A stretch of 64,000 bases of DNA from an uncultured bacterium (GCA_905215855.1 CAJMRT010000006.1:1-64000); one strand, 5' to 3'. Positions 1 to 9,614 are shown, numbered from the stretch's first letter. Notes: a model not told the origin generated them from the sequence alone. Numbers and translations: made by a program.

Positions 1-1682
1 TGGAGCTGTGACAGCCCGAACTGCTCGGCATTTTCGATTATCATCACAACGGCATTCGGAACGTCTACACCGACTTCTATTACCGATGTCGCAACAAGGA
101 CTTTCAGCTTATTGTCCTTAAAATCCTGCATAACTGCATCCTTGTCTGCCTGCTTCATCTTTCCGTGAAGAAGCCCTGTCGGAACATTGGCAAGGCAGGT
201 ATTTTGAAGCGAATTTATATATTCTGTCGCCGCCGCTTTTTCGGATACACCTTCTTCGATAAGAGGGCAGACGATATACGCCTGAAAGCCGTTGTTGACA
301 TATTTCAGGATGAATCTGTACAATCTTTCACGGTAGCTTGTATCAACGGCATATGTTCTTATCGGCAGTCTGCCTTTCGGCATTTCGTCAAGTATAGATA
401 TATCAAGGTCGCCGTAGATTATCATTCCGAGCGTGCGTGGAATAGGCGTAGCTGACATTACGAGAACGTGAGGCTCGTTGCCTTTTGAGCCGAGTGCCGC
501 ACGCTGACCCACTCCGAATCTGTGCTGTTCATCGGTTACGGCAAGTGCAAGATTTTTAAACTCGGTTTTATCGGTAATGAGAGCGTGTGTTCCGATTACC
601 ATATCAATCGAACCGTCTGCAAGTGATTTTCTGATTTGTTTTTTTTCGGATTCCCTGAGTGTGCCTGTCAGCAGACCAACCTTGATATCCGTATTTTCAA
701 AAAGCTTTTGAAATGTTTTGTAATGTTGTCGGGCAAGAATTTCAGTCGGCGCCATAAATGCGGTCTGAAATCCGTTTTTGGCAACCGTGTAACAGACCGA
801 GGCTGCCACAGCCGTTTTGCCCGAACCTACATCGCCCTGAACAAGTCGGTTCAGCGGAGATGATTTGTTGATTATATCGTTTATACAGTCCGACACCGCC
901 CGTTTTTGGGCATTTGTCATTGTGAACGGCAAAAGCGATTCAAATTCTTTTGAATAATCCTTTGTGATTTCAAGAGAGGTTACTCCCCTGCTGTGGTCAC
1001 GCAGATTTCTCATTCCGAGGTTCAGCACAACAAGCTCTTCGGTAACAAGCCTTTTTCGGGCTGCTTCAAGCTGTTGGCGGTTCTTCGGAAAGTGAATGTC
1101 AAACAACGCCTGTCTGAGTGAGCAAAGGTCAAATCTTTCTCTTATGGCATCGGGCAAAGGATCCTTAATTTTTGACGGCAGCATTGAAAGTGCCTGTCGT
1201 ACGGCTGATTCAACCGATTTACTCGGAAGTCCTGCCGTTTGTCTGTAAATCGGACGGATTTGCGTTCCCTTGACAGCAGGAGCAAAAGTCGGAGATACAA
1301 TCTGCATTCCGTAGCTGTCGGATGAGATTTTTCCGTAAAAGAAATATTCTCCGCCCTGTCTGAGCATTGAGCTGATGTATTTATTGTTAAAAAACACAAG
1401 CTGAATTGAACCCGTTTCATCATAGACTGCGGTTTTGGAAATAATTCTTCCGCCGCTTATGCGGGTATCATTTACAGATGTTGCGACAACAGCCTTTATG
1501 CAGACGGTTTCACCGTATTCAAGCTCATCAATATGCTTGATGTTGCTCCAATCCTCGTATGTGCGTGGATAAAAATTAATCAAATCTCCAATGCTTTTAA
1601 TCCCGAGTCTTGCAAAAAGTGCGGCACGCTTTTCACCTATTCCGTTCAAATTTGAAACGGGTGTTTTATAAAGTGATGTCAT
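1..1682 (-). CDS. recG: ATP-dependent DNA helicase RecG (3' end beyond the window)
   Basis: RecG reverses stalled replication forks and branch-migrates recombination junctions. About 560 of the roughly 680 residues usual for the family are present; the C-terminus lies left of base 1. The N-terminal wedge/OB region is followed by a helicase core with a Walker A (GDVGSGKT), a DEQH box in the RecG-typical DEQHRFGVGQR, and motif III SATPIPRT. The ATG at 1682-1680 follows a GGAGGTG ribosome binding site. It lies about 75 bp downstream of the YloV gene on the same strand, with a weak hairpin terminator between them. The identification rests on these motifs and is secure. Confidence 0.96.
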   Translation of the reverse strand, partial: MTSLYKTPVSNLNGIGEKRAALFARLGIKSIGDLINFYPRTYEDWSNIKHIDELEYGETVCIKAVVATSVNDTRISGGRIISKTAVYDETGSIQLVFFNNKYISSMLRQGGEYFFYGKISSDSYGMQIVSPTFAPAVKGTQIRPIYRQTAGLPSKSVESAVRQALSMLPSKIKDPLPDAIRERFDLCSLRQALFDIHFPKNRQQLEAARKRLVTEELVVLNLGMRNLRDHSRGVTSLEITKDYSKEFESLLPFTMTNAQKRAVSDCINDIINKSSPLNRLVQGDVGSGKTAVAASVCYTVAKNGFQTAFMAPTEILARQHYKTFQKLFENTDIKVGLLTGTLRESEKKQIRKSLADGSIDMVIGTHALITDKTEFKNLALAVTDEQHRFGVGQRAALGSKGNEPHVLVMSATPIPRTLGMIIYGDLDISILDEMPKGRLPIRTYAVDTSYRERLYRFILKYVNNGFQAYIVCPLIEEGVSEKAAATEYINSLQNTCLANVPTGLLHGKMKQADKDAVMQDFKDNKLKVLVATSVIEVGVDVPNAVVMIIENAEQFGLSQL

Positions 1683-1700
1683 ACCGCACCTCCGTTATAC

Positions 1701-1734
1701 AAAACGGGAGCATAACCGTAAAAATTATGCTCCC
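1701..1734 (-). terminator. Hairpin terminator between yloV and recG
   Basis: A perfect 10-bp stem (GGGAGCATAA / TTATGCTCCC) is followed on the minus strand by GTTTTG. The T tract is short, so read-through into recG is likely. Confidence 0.55.
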
Positions 1735-1756
1735 TGAAAAAATCCGATTTAAATGC

Positions 1757-3403
1757 TTATTCTACGCTGAGAATAAAGTAGTAAACAGGCTGGTCGCCCT
1801 TTACAAGAGTAATATCGGTTCTTGAACCGAACTTTTCACGAAGCTCTCCGTATGCCTTTTCTGCCTCTTCCTCACTTACATCCTCACCATAGATAAGAGT
1901 AATGAATGAAGTGTCACGGCTGACCATATCCTTTGCAAGCTTGACAAGAGCCTTAACTGTGCTCTTTTCTGTGATAGTAAGCCTGCCGTTTTCAAGAGCG
2001 ATAATGTCGCCCTCTTTGATTTTCTTACCGCCGAATTCACTGCTTCTTGCGGCAAAGGTTACAAGACCTGTGCCCACAGACGCAAGTGCGTCCGTCATAA
2101 GCTGTGCGTTGCTTTCGGCAGAAATCTCGGGATCAAAGTTGAGCATTGCCGTCATACCCTGCGGAATTGTTCTTGTCGGAACAATGATGACATTTCTGTC
2201 TTTTACCATCGGGATTGTCTGCTCTGCGGCAAGAATGATGTTTTTATTGTTTGGAAGAACGAGAACATTCTTGGCAGGAGTTGCCATAATTGCCTCATAG
2301 ATATCGTCTGTACTCGGGTTCATACTCTGACCGCCCGAAACAACATTGTCACAACCGAGGTCTTTAAAGAGGTCTTTAAGACCGTTACCTGCGGCAACTG
2401 CAACAAAGCCGAAATCGTTTTCAGGTTCTGCGGGAACAAACTTTTCCTTTTCAGCCTTTTTCTTTGTTGACTTAACATTCTTGTGCTGTTCCTTCATATT
2501 CTCAACCTTAACCGTGAGAAGCTGACCGAACTCAAGTCCTTTTGAAAGAGCATTGCCCGGCTGTTCCGTATGAACATGAACCTTGATAATCTCATCATCA
2601 TTTACAACAACTACGCAATCACCGATTGATTCAAGATAACTGCGAAGCTCGCCGATTTCGGTTTCAATCTCGGCATTTCTGCCAACGATGAACTCTGTGC
2701 AATATGTGAATCTGATATCATCGTCAAATTCAGCGGCGGCACTTTCAAATGTGCTGACGGTTGCAGGAGCTGTGTCATCGTCAGCTTCAATCATAATGCC
2801 GTTCTTAATTACAGAGAGCATACCCTCAAAGATTACGCAAAGACCCTTACCGCCTGCGTCAACAACGCCTGCCTTTTTAAGCACAGGCAAAAGCTGAGGA
2901 GTGATTGCAAGCGCCTCGTTAGCCTTGTCAACGATTGTCTGCCATACAGACACAACATCTCTGTCATACTTAGCGGCTTCGATACCTGCCTCGTAAGCCA
3001 TTCTTGCAACCGTGAGAATTGTTCCCTCTGTCGGTTTCATAACAGCCTTGTAAGCGGCATCAACACCGATTCCGAGTGCTGCGGCAAGATTTTTGCCGTC
3101 AATTTCTTCAATGTCTTTAAGTCCCTGGGCAAAGCCACGGAAGATTAGTGAAGTGATAACACCCGAATTACCTCTTGCTCCACGGAGCATTGCAGAGGCT
3201 GTGATACCTGCGGCATCACCTGCACAGGTGCCGTCAAAATCTTCAAGCGCTGCAACAGCCGCATTGACTGTCATTGACATATTTGTACCTGTGTCTCCGT
3301 CGGGTACAGGAAAAATATTAAGATCATTTATACTGTTTTTTTGGTTTGAAATATTATTCGCACCCGAAATAACAGCCTGTTTGAGAATTTGTCCGTTTAT
3401 CAT
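1757..3403 (-). CDS. fakA: DAK2/DegV-associated protein YloV (fatty acid kinase FakA family)
   Basis: This family contains the ATP-binding subunit that phosphorylates fatty acids held by a FakB (DegV-like) partner, feeding exogenous fatty acids into phospholipid. The 548 residues match the usual length. The DhaL-like N-terminal domain carries PVPDGDTGTNM, whose acidic residues bind Mg-ATP, and the glycine-rich RGARGNSG. A middle domain (around residues 225-320) and a C-terminal domain complete the FakA layout. It has its own promoter at 3497-3525 and lies upstream of recG, a common Firmicutes order. No fakB is present in the window, so the kinase role is inferred from family. Confidence 0.9.
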   Translation of the reverse strand: MINGQILKQAVISGANNISNQKNSINDLNIFPVPDGDTGTNMSMTVNAAVAALEDFDGTCAGDAAGITASAMLRGARGNSGVITSLIFRGFAQGLKDIEEIDGKNLAAALGIGVDAAYKAVMKPTEGTILTVARMAYEAGIEAAKYDRDVVSVWQTIVDKANEALAITPQLLPVLKKAGVVDAGGKGLCVIFEGMLSVIKNGIMIEADDDTAPATVSTFESAAAEFDDDIRFTYCTEFIVGRNAEIETEIGELRSYLESIGDCVVVVNDDEIIKVHVHTEQPGNALSKGLEFGQLLTVKVENMKEQHKNVKSTKKKAEKEKFVPAEPENDFGFVAVAAGNGLKDLFKDLGCDNVVSGGQSMNPSTDDIYEAIMATPAKNVLVLPNNKNIILAAEQTIPMVKDRNVIIVPTRTIPQGMTAMLNFDPEISAESNAQLMTDALASVGTGLVTFAARSSEFGGKKIKEGDIIALENGRLTITEKSTVKALVKLAKDMVSRDTSFITLIYGEDVSEEEAEKAYGELREKFGSRTDITLVKGDQPVYYFILSVE

Positions 3404-3496
3404 TTAGGCACATCCTTTTAATGTACATTTCTTAATCAACTGCACAAGCCGATTTTACACCGACAAACGCAGTTTTACAATAATTCACATTATAAC

Positions 3497-3525
3497 ATTA
3501 TACATTATCAGCTTGTTTTTTGCAA
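3497..3525 (-). promoter_or_regulatory. SigA-type promoter for yloV/fakA
   Basis: Minus strand reads TTGCAA, 17 bp, TATAAT, about 90 bp upstream of the yloV start. Confidence 0.7.
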
Positions 3526-3548
3526 TAGTATAATACACTAATTATCTG

Positions 3549-3572
3549 CAAAAAAAGCCGACTTAATCGGGA
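3549..3572 (-). terminator. Terminator downstream of ymdB
   Basis: On the minus strand a short CCGA/TCGG hairpin is followed by a run of seven T. A larger imperfect inverted repeat (3565-3612, arms resembling AATCGGGATTGTTTC) lies just before it and may extend the structure. Confidence 0.6.
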
Positions 3573-3624
3573 TTGTTTCATATTTTTTGACAATTGGAAA
3601 CAATTTCCGATTTACCCTTTAATC

Positions 3625-4398
3625 CTATTCAATACGCATTGACTCGGCTGAAACGCACCTTCCGCTTTTGTCATCAACATCAAAAAGCGTACATTCCATT
3701 TTGCATTCTCCGCTTGCAAGGTCAAAACGCTGCGGAAGCTTATTTTTCAGCTTTGCAATTATAATTTCGCTCTTTACACCGAGAACAGAATGGATTGTAC
3801 CCGTCATTCCCGTGTCGGTTATGTAGCCGGTTCCCTTCGGGAGAACCTGTGCATCCGAGGTCTGCACATGGGTGTGTGTTCCGAACATTGCGGAAACTCT
3901 GCCGTCAAGGTAATAACCCATTGCCCTTTTTTCACCCGTTGCCTCTGCGTGAAAATCAACAATTATGATTTTGCTTTCAGCCTGTTTAATCATTTTATCT
4001 ACACATTCAAAGGCGCAATTAAGGTTGTTGTCCATATAGGAATTACCCATAATATTTATAATCGACACAATTCTTCGCCCTGTGTCAACATTAATTATAC
4101 CTTTGCCGGGTGTTGAATTTTCGGGAAAATTGGCGGGTCTGACAATGAAGGGATTTGAGTCGAGGCAGTCATAAACTTCTTTCCTGCGGAAAGAATGGTT
4201 GCCGAGTGTAATTGCGTCAACTCCGCTGTCAAAAAGGTGCTTTGCAGATACTGGAGTCAGTCCGTTGCCGTCAGCGGAATTTTCACCGTTGCAGATTACA
4301 AAATCAACGCCTTTCACCTTTTTGAGCGTGGGAAGATTGTTGCGAAGAAATTCACAACCGATACTGCCTACGACATCACCAATACATAAAATTCTCAA
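3625..4398 (-). CDS. ymdB: YmdB-family metallophosphoesterase
   Basis: YmdB-type enzymes are dimetal phosphodiesterases, known in Bacillus as 2',3'-cyclic nucleotide phosphodiesterases affecting biofilm and sporulation choices. The N-terminal RILCIGDVVG, central ICNGENSADGNG and ITLGNHSF, and later VDFHAEATGEKRAMGYYLDGRVSAMFGTHTH region (metal ligands D, E, N, H) are family hallmarks. A TTG start at 4398 is chosen because GGAGGG lies 7-8 bases upstream and the protein then begins directly with the first beta strand; an upstream TTG at 4428 would add ten unconserved residues. Length is 257 residues, as usual. A promoter lies at 4463-4491. Confidence 0.92.
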   Translation of the reverse strand: MRILCIGDVVGSIGCEFLRNNLPTLKKVKGVDFVICNGENSADGNGLTPVSAKHLFDSGVDAITLGNHSFRRKEVYDCLDSNPFIVRPANFPENSTPGKGIINVDTGRRIVSIINIMGNSYMDNNLNCAFECVDKMIKQAESKIIIVDFHAEATGEKRAMGYYLDGRVSAMFGTHTHVQTSDAQVLPKGTGYITDTGMTGTIHSVLGVKSEIIIAKLKNKLPQRFDLASGECKMECTLFDVDDKSGRCVSAESMRIE

Positions 4399-4462
4399 AC
4401 TTATCCCTCCGTTTGTGTCCGACTGCAAAATTTCAGTCGTTCAAAGCAAAACATACAGATTA

Positions 4463-4491
4463 ATTATAACACAACTTTTCTATTCTGTCAC
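4463..4491 (-). promoter_or_regulatory. Promoter upstream of ymdB
   Basis: GTGACA, 17 bp, TATAAT on the minus strand; the -35 box lies in the last codons of yqfD. Confidence 0.55.
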
Positions 4492-5658
4492 ATCAAAATC
4501 AACCTGTTCTGCAATATTTTCGTTAAAAATATAACCTGTTGTCACCCTGTAGCCGTCTTTATTTTCTTTAACAGAAATTTGTTTTGAAATAACCTTGCTT
4601 TTATTCTTTGTAAAAATCTCATAAAGAATACAATCAGCCTTTGCAATCTCCTCAGCCTTGTTTTTACTTACAGAGTTTTCAGTTGTTGCAAGTTCACGGT
4701 CGGTTCTGATTTTAAGTCCTACCGGCAGAACAACATCATTTATAAACAGATTTTCTCCGTGAACTGTGCTTACAAAATTGTCATAGTTTTCAAAGGCAAG
4801 GTTACAGGGAAAATCAAGCCATAAAAATCTGAAATTTTTCCTGTCAACATAATTATCGGTAACGGTACTGTAAGTTATTTTTTTAGGAAGTGAAAGCGTT
4901 CTCTGCTCTGAAACATCGGCAAAGACTTTTGCGTCTGCTCTTAAATAACGCATATCACCCTGCTTGGTTTCGTCAAGACCGCTGACAAGAAGCTGACCGT
5001 TCACAACTCCGCTGCCCTTTGTAACAACAGGTCTGCCGTTATATGCCTGAATCCGTGTTATGACTCCGTCCTTAACCGCTTTTACATTGCAAGGATTTTT
5101 TGAGGTGTCAAGCTTCGGCTTTTTGTAGGTTTCCTTTACTTCAACCGTAACAAGACTGCCTGTTATGTTTATGCTCATCCAACGGATATCACCGCATTTT
5201 CTCTGAATATTGCGTTCTATCTGGTCAACATCGGAATTGTTTTTCCACATACCTACAGAAATTCCGTTATCTTCAAGCAACGATTCAAGATATGTATTGC
5301 TGATTTCCTCTGTTCCTGAAATTTTGACCGACCAGATAAAATTTGAAAGAAAAATGCAGAGAATAATTCCACATACCGCACCTGCAAAAAGTCCTGTCCT
5401 TGCCTTATAGCGGTTAATAATAAACGGCAGTCCGTGTTTTGCGGTTACTCTTGTTTTAACCCTTGATTTGCGTGCAAGCATTCTGATTTTTTTGTAGTCG
5501 GAAAGGTACATTGAGGCTGATATTGCGTTCTTTTTCGGAACGGGATTCCAGAGATTCACACCGTTCTTTGCGGTTATGTTCATAAATCTTTCGGGAAATT
5601 TTCCGCTTGCGGTAAAGTCCACACTTCCTCTGAGAAAGCGTATTATTTTAAGGAGCAT
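4480..5658 (-). CDS. yqfD: Sporulation protein YqfD
   Basis: YqfD is a mother-cell sporulation membrane protein of unknown biochemical activity. This 392-residue copy has the expected soluble N-terminal region, a transmembrane helix near residues 90-112, then an extended extracytoplasmic region with a POTRA-like start (SVKISGTEEISNTYLESLL) and the typical KGSGVV/GQLLVSG segment. It follows yqfC by 9 bp, as in Bacillus and clostridia. SigE control is expected from the family, but I could not identify a convincing SigE promoter. Confidence 0.9.
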   Translation of the reverse strand: MLLKIIRFLRGSVDFTASGKFPERFMNITAKNGVNLWNPVPKKNAISASMYLSDYKKIRMLARKSRVKTRVTAKHGLPFIINRYKARTGLFAGAVCGIILCIFLSNFIWSVKISGTEEISNTYLESLLEDNGISVGMWKNNSDVDQIERNIQRKCGDIRWMSINITGSLVTVEVKETYKKPKLDTSKNPCNVKAVKDGVITRIQAYNGRPVVTKGSGVVNGQLLVSGLDETKQGDMRYLRADAKVFADVSEQRTLSLPKKITYSTVTDNYVDRKNFRFLWLDFPCNLAFENYDNFVSTVHGENLFINDVVLPVGLKIRTDRELATTENSVSKNKAEEIAKADCILYEIFTKNKSKVISKQISVKENKDGYRVTTGYIFNENIAEQVDFDVTE

Positions 5659-5667
5659 AGTTTCACC

Positions 5668-5940
5668 TCACGAAAGAAAGTTGATATCGGTTACAAAGCC
5701 TTCAATTTCAACGCAGGAGCTTGAAATGCATTTCAATGTCATTCCTCTGCCGCAAAATGAAATTACGGTTTTGCAGGTATTAATTTTTATGCTTTCGCTG
5801 TCATAGAGCAAAATCCCCGTTGAACCCTCAACGGTTATTCTGCGGTTTCCGAGCATCTCTATATACGGCATTGTTCCCATATCAAACATCGGAGAAGGCA
5901 ATCTTTCGTTTTTATCGGCAATTCGTTTTTTCTTTGGCAA
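5668..5940 (-). CDS. yqfC: Sporulation protein YqfC (YabP/YqfC family)
   Basis: A small sporulation protein of 90 residues. It contains the YabP/YqfC core, with the ITVEGSTGILLYDSESIKI stretch and a C-terminal LKCISSSCVEIEGFV motif. The start is a TTG at 5940, preceded by GGGGAG at suitable spacing; no ATG is available further upstream in frame. It is transcribed with yqfD and diverges from the ylbJ-like gene. The pair supports an endospore-forming host. Confidence 0.9.
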   Translation of the reverse strand: MPKKKRIADKNERLPSPMFDMGTMPYIEMLGNRRITVEGSTGILLYDSESIKINTCKTVISFCGRGMTLKCISSSCVEIEGFVTDINFLS

Positions 5941-6013
5941 AAAAATCTCCCCTGTTTTCGTTTCTCATTTATTTTTATGCAACCGCCGTCATATATATTA
6001 ATTGGTGATTAAT

Positions 6014-7084
6014 ATGTACCTGAGTAAAAGTGCCGTAAAGGCGGTGAATATTTTTAAAGCAATCGGAATTTTTCTTTTATGCATTACGGCTCTTTTGTTT
6101 TCTAAAGAATGTTCAAAGGGTGCTGAAAACGGCATAGGCTTGTGCCTTTCAACGCTTGTACCGTCACTTTTCCCTTTTATGGTGCTTGCCTCATATATTA
6201 CAGAAAGCGGTCTTTCAGAAAAAATCGGCAGACATCTTTCATGGCTGACAAAACCGCTTTTCGGACTTGAAGGCTGCTTTGCATCGGCAATAATTCTCTC
6301 TCTTGTCGGAGGTTATCCCGTTGGTGCAAAGACGGTAAATTCGCTTTATAAAAAAGGTGCGGCAAGTGAAAGTGAGTGTAAACGGGCAAGTCTGTTTTTG
6401 GTGTGTTCGGGACCGGGATTTCTTGTGAATTTTATCGGCACACAGCTTTATTCGAGCATTGAAGTCGGGTTTATTATATTTGCCGCCCAATGCTTTTCGG
6501 TTTTTATGCTTGGATTTACTCTAAAATTCGTTTACAGAAATAAATCTAATGATAATTCTAATTTAGAAACATTAATAAGTGCTCCACAAAAAGGTGACGC
6601 ACTTGTAAAGTCTGTTCTTGACGGTGCAAGGGGAATGTTTGCAATCTGCGCATTTGTGGTGCTGTTTTCGGCATTTAATGAGATTTTCTGCTCACACATT
6701 ACGGATGAAAATATTCAAAAACCGTTTTTGATACTCACGGAAGTTTGCAGTGCGGTTACTGCGGTATCGAAAGATTTGCCGATTGAGGTTGTTGCATTTT
6801 CGGCAGGATTCGGCGGGCTTTGTGTACATTTTCAAATTTTTTCGGCACTTGGAAATATTAAGGTTAATAAAATATTATTTTTCTTTTGCAGAATTTTGCA
6901 AGGGCTTATCACCGCATTGCTTACGCATTTAGGAATAAAACTTTTCTCCGTCACAACCGATGTTTTTTCAACATCAACGGTTGAAAACTTCAGTTTTTTC
7001 GGAGGAACTGCCCTTTCGGGAGCGGCTTTGCTTTTTACCGCTTTATGCTTTTTATATTCACTCAAAAATTACAAACAAAATTGA
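6014..7084 (+). CDS. ylbJ: YlbJ-like sporulation integral membrane protein
   Basis: A polytopic membrane protein of about 356 residues with nucleoside-recognition (gate) domains, the architecture of YlbJ, needed for spore cortex formation in Bacillus. Diagnostic stretches are CLSTLVPSLFPFMVLASYI, the LVGGYPVGAKTV turn and LVCSGPGFLVNFIGTQ. The ATG at 6014 is preferred; a TTG at 6002 gives only four extra residues. It diverges from yqfC and is followed 13 bp later by asnB. Paralogues of unknown substrate exist, so YlbJ itself is likely rather than proven. Confidence 0.82.
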   Translation: MYLSKSAVKAVNIFKAIGIFLLCITALLFSKECSKGAENGIGLCLSTLVPSLFPFMVLASYITESGLSEKIGRHLSWLTKPLFGLEGCFASAIILSLVGGYPVGAKTVNSLYKKGAASESECKRASLFLVCSGPGFLVNFIGTQLYSSIEVGFIIFAAQCFSVFMLGFTLKFVYRNKSNDNSNLETLISAPQKGDALVKSVLDGARGMFAICAFVVLFSAFNEIFCSHITDENIQKPFLILTEVCSAVTAVSKDLPIEVVAFSAGFGGLCVHFQIFSALGNIKVNKILFFFCRILQGLITALLTHLGIKLFSVTTDVFSTSTVENFSFFGGTALSGAALLFTALCFLYSLKNYKQN

Positions 7085-7097
7085 CGGAGGTTACTTT

Positions 7098-8930
7098 ATG
7101 TGCGGAATAGCAGGATGGATTGACCACTCACAGGATATGAGCGAAAGAATTGATTTGCTCAACAAAATGTCGGAAACGCTTAACAGGAGAGGTCCTGACG
7201 AAAACGGTTTGTACATTAACCGAGGGGCGGCACTTATGCACAGGCGGCTTGTTGTAATTGACCGTGAAAACGGCAAACAGCCGATGTCGGTTCGTCACAA
7301 GGACACGACTTATGTAATTGTCTATAACGGCGAACTCTATAACACAGCCGAGCTTCGTGAAGAGTTGAAAGCATCGGGTTTTCATTTCAGAGGTCACAGC
7401 GACACGGAGGTTGTGCTGAAATCGTACATTAAATACGGTGCGGACTGCTGCAAAAAGCTGAACGGAATTTTCGCCTTTGCAATCTACAACACAAGCGACA
7501 AATCGCTGTTTTTGTGCAGAGACAGAATCGGCGTTAAGCCTCTGTTTTACTACGAATACAACGGCGGCTTGCTGTTTGCGTCAGAAATAAAAGCGTTGCT
7601 TGCAAGCAATGTTGTAAAGCCACAAATTGACGAACAGGGACTTAACGAGATTTTCTTTTTAGGACCTGCAAGAACGCCTTCGTTCGGAGTTTTCAAGGGA
7701 GTATTTGAGCTTAATCCGGGCGAATGTGCAATGTATAGGCACTCAAAGCTTCGCCGAAAAAAATACTATACCGTTGAGGCAAAAGAGCATACCGACAATG
7801 AAGTTACTACCATTGAAAAGACGAGATATCTGCTGACTGATGCAATTCAGCGACAGCTTGTGAGTGATGTCCCGCTGTGCTTTTTCCTTTCGGGAGGGCT
7901 TGATAGCAGTATAATTGTCAAGACCGCATCAATGTACAATAAGGAGCATAAGCTCGGCAAAATCAACACCTACTCGGTTGAATACCGTGACAATGAAAAA
8001 TATTTTCAAAAGAGCAATTTTCAGCCTACTCCCGACTACGAATTTATCTCGATGATGTCAAAAAATGCCGACACAAAGCACAGGGAAATTGTCCTTGACA
8101 ACACGCTTGTGTGCGACGCACTTTATGAAAGTGTTCAGGCAAGGGATTTGCCCGGGTATGTTGATGTTGACTCATCACTTTTGCTCTTCTGCAAAGAAAT
8201 TAAGCAAAACTACACCGTTGCACTTTCGGGAGAATGTGCCGATGAACTTTTCGGCGGATATCCGTGGTATCACAACCATGAAATACTTTTTGAGGATTGT
8301 TTTCCGTGGTCAAAAAGTCAGGATATTCGCAGGAGCATTCTCAAGGACGGTTTGCTGAAAAACGGTGAGGAGTATGTCAGACAAAGGTATCTTGACACAA
8401 TAAGCCTTGCCCCAAAGCTTAAAAGCGACACCGACCTTGACAGGCGAATGCGAGAGATGTTCTACCTGAATTTTTACTGGTTTATGCAATGTCTGCTTGA
8501 GCGAAAAGACAGATGCTCAATGTTCAGCGGACTTGAGGTAAGAGTGCCGTTCTGTGATTACAGACTTGTTGAATATGCGTACAATATGCCGTGGGAATTA
8601 AAGGCATGGGGAAACCGTGAAAAGGGAATTGTACGAAAGGCTTTTGAGGATATTCTGCCCGAAGAAATTTGCTGGCGAAAGAAAAGCCCGTACCCGAAAA
8701 CGCACAATCCGATTTACTTCAATGAGTGTGTAAAAAGGGTTAGAAAAATTCTTAAAAAGCGTTCAATTCTAAACGAACTGCTTGACAGTAAAGGGATTGA
8801 AGATATCATTGAAAATCCCGATAAAATCACAAATCCGTGGTACGGTCAGCTGATGAAAGCACCGCAGATTCTTGCGTATATAATCGAACTTGACTACTGG
8901 TTTGATAAATATAATGTTGAAATAGTGTAA
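7098..8930 (+). CDS. asnB: Asparagine synthase (glutamine-hydrolysing)
   Basis: Converts aspartate, glutamine and ATP to asparagine and glutamate. After Met removal, Cys2 of MCGIAG is the nucleophile of the N-terminal class II glutaminase domain (with RRGPDENG and NGELYN). The C-terminal synthetase domain has the PP-loop SGGLDSS and the SGECADELFGGYPWY motif. The ATG at 7098 sits 7 bases after CGGAGG; an in-frame upstream extension into ylbJ would hide the catalytic Cys and is rejected. At 610 residues it is complete. It is probably co-transcribed with the ylbJ-like gene. Confidence 0.96.
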   Translation: MCGIAGWIDHSQDMSERIDLLNKMSETLNRRGPDENGLYINRGAALMHRRLVVIDRENGKQPMSVRHKDTTYVIVYNGELYNTAELREELKASGFHFRGHSDTEVVLKSYIKYGADCCKKLNGIFAFAIYNTSDKSLFLCRDRIGVKPLFYYEYNGGLLFASEIKALLASNVVKPQIDEQGLNEIFFLGPARTPSFGVFKGVFELNPGECAMYRHSKLRRKKYYTVEAKEHTDNEVTTIEKTRYLLTDAIQRQLVSDVPLCFFLSGGLDSSIIVKTASMYNKEHKLGKINTYSVEYRDNEKYFQKSNFQPTPDYEFISMMSKNADTKHREIVLDNTLVCDALYESVQARDLPGYVDVDSSLLLFCKEIKQNYTVALSGECADELFGGYPWYHNHEILFEDCFPWSKSQDIRRSILKDGLLKNGEEYVRQRYLDTISLAPKLKSDTDLDRRMREMFYLNFYWFMQCLLERKDRCSMFSGLEVRVPFCDYRLVEYAYNMPWELKAWGNREKGIVRKAFEDILPEEICWRKKSPYPKTHNPIYFNECVKRVRKILKKRSILNELLDSKGIEDIIENPDKITNPWYGQLMKAPQILAYIIELDYWFDKYNVEIV

Positions 8931-8977
8931 CTGTTATGTTAAAATTGGAGTGTAAAAAGCTCCGGGAGATGTAGAAA

Positions 8978-9475
8978 ATTAGCCGTGAACAATATATTAA
9001 ACTGACCGATTTTTTCAAGAATAACAAATCCGCAAAAAATGTGTTGAAATTCGTATATAAAATTTTTCCGCTGATAATATTTGCAAGCTATCCGATTTTG
9101 CTTGTATATACATTTTTGTGGCAAAAAGATTTGTTTTTAAAGTCGCTGACCGTGCCTGCGGGGGTGTTTTTGGGAATAACACTTCTGCGAATTATCATAA
9201 AAGAAGAACGCCCGTATGTGCGGTACGGAGTTGCGCCTGTTTTTGCAAAGAACAGCAAGCCCGACAGTATGCCGAGCCGTCATACCGCAAGCGCATTCAT
9301 CATTGCAATGGCAATTTTGCGGTTCAATGTGTGGGCAGGAATTGCATACCTCTTCATTGCGGTTATGATTTCCGTGTCAAGAGTGTGTGCAGGAGTGCAT
9401 TATGTGCGTGATGTCATAGTCGGCGCAGCAATAGCAATCCTCTGCGGAATTGTATTTTTGTTTTTGGTATTTTAA
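8978..9475 (+). CDS. PAP2-family phosphatase, probable ATT start
   Basis: Membrane phosphatase of the PAP2 / undecaprenyl-diphosphate phosphatase-like group. Catalytic motifs are KEERPYVRYG (motif 1, KxxxxRP type), PSRHTAS (motif 2) and SRVCAGVHYVRDV (motif 3). From GTG at 9041 the protein would lack a conserved-looking soluble stretch (SREQYIKLTDFFKNNKSAKN) and would have no ribosome binding site. Reading from ATT at 8978 restores this stretch, and GGGAG lies 9 bases before it. No ATG, GTG or TTG occurs in frame before 9041. The gene follows asnB by 47 bp. Confidence 0.85.
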   Translation: MSREQYIKLTDFFKNNKSAKNVLKFVYKIFPLIIFASYPILLVYTFLWQKDLFLKSLTVPAGVFLGITLLRIIIKEERPYVRYGVAPVFAKNSKPDSMPSRHTASAFIIAMAILRFNVWAGIAYLFIAVMISVSRVCAGVHYVRDVIVGAAIAILCGIVFLFLVF

Positions 9476-9530
9476 TATATAATTGTGCAGACGGTAACAA
9501 TGTTACATTCAATTGTAATTTTCAATTTAA

Positions 9531-9570
9531 AAAGCCACAGTAGATTTTAACTTTCTACTGTGGCTTTTTT
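9531..9570. terminator. Bidirectional terminator between PAP2 gene and mscL
   Basis: Stem AAAGCCACAGTAGA pairs with TCTACTGTGGCTTT, with T tracts on both strands; it separates convergent genes. Confidence 0.85.
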
Positions 9571-9614
9571 GTTGGTTGTTAAGTTGTGTAATATCTGTTT
9601 ATGTAACAGCGATA

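Noticed and set aside
5941..6013. SigE-like promoter between yqfC and ylbJ
   Set aside because: CATATATATT resembles a SigE -10, but no matching -35 at 13-15 bp was found on either strand.
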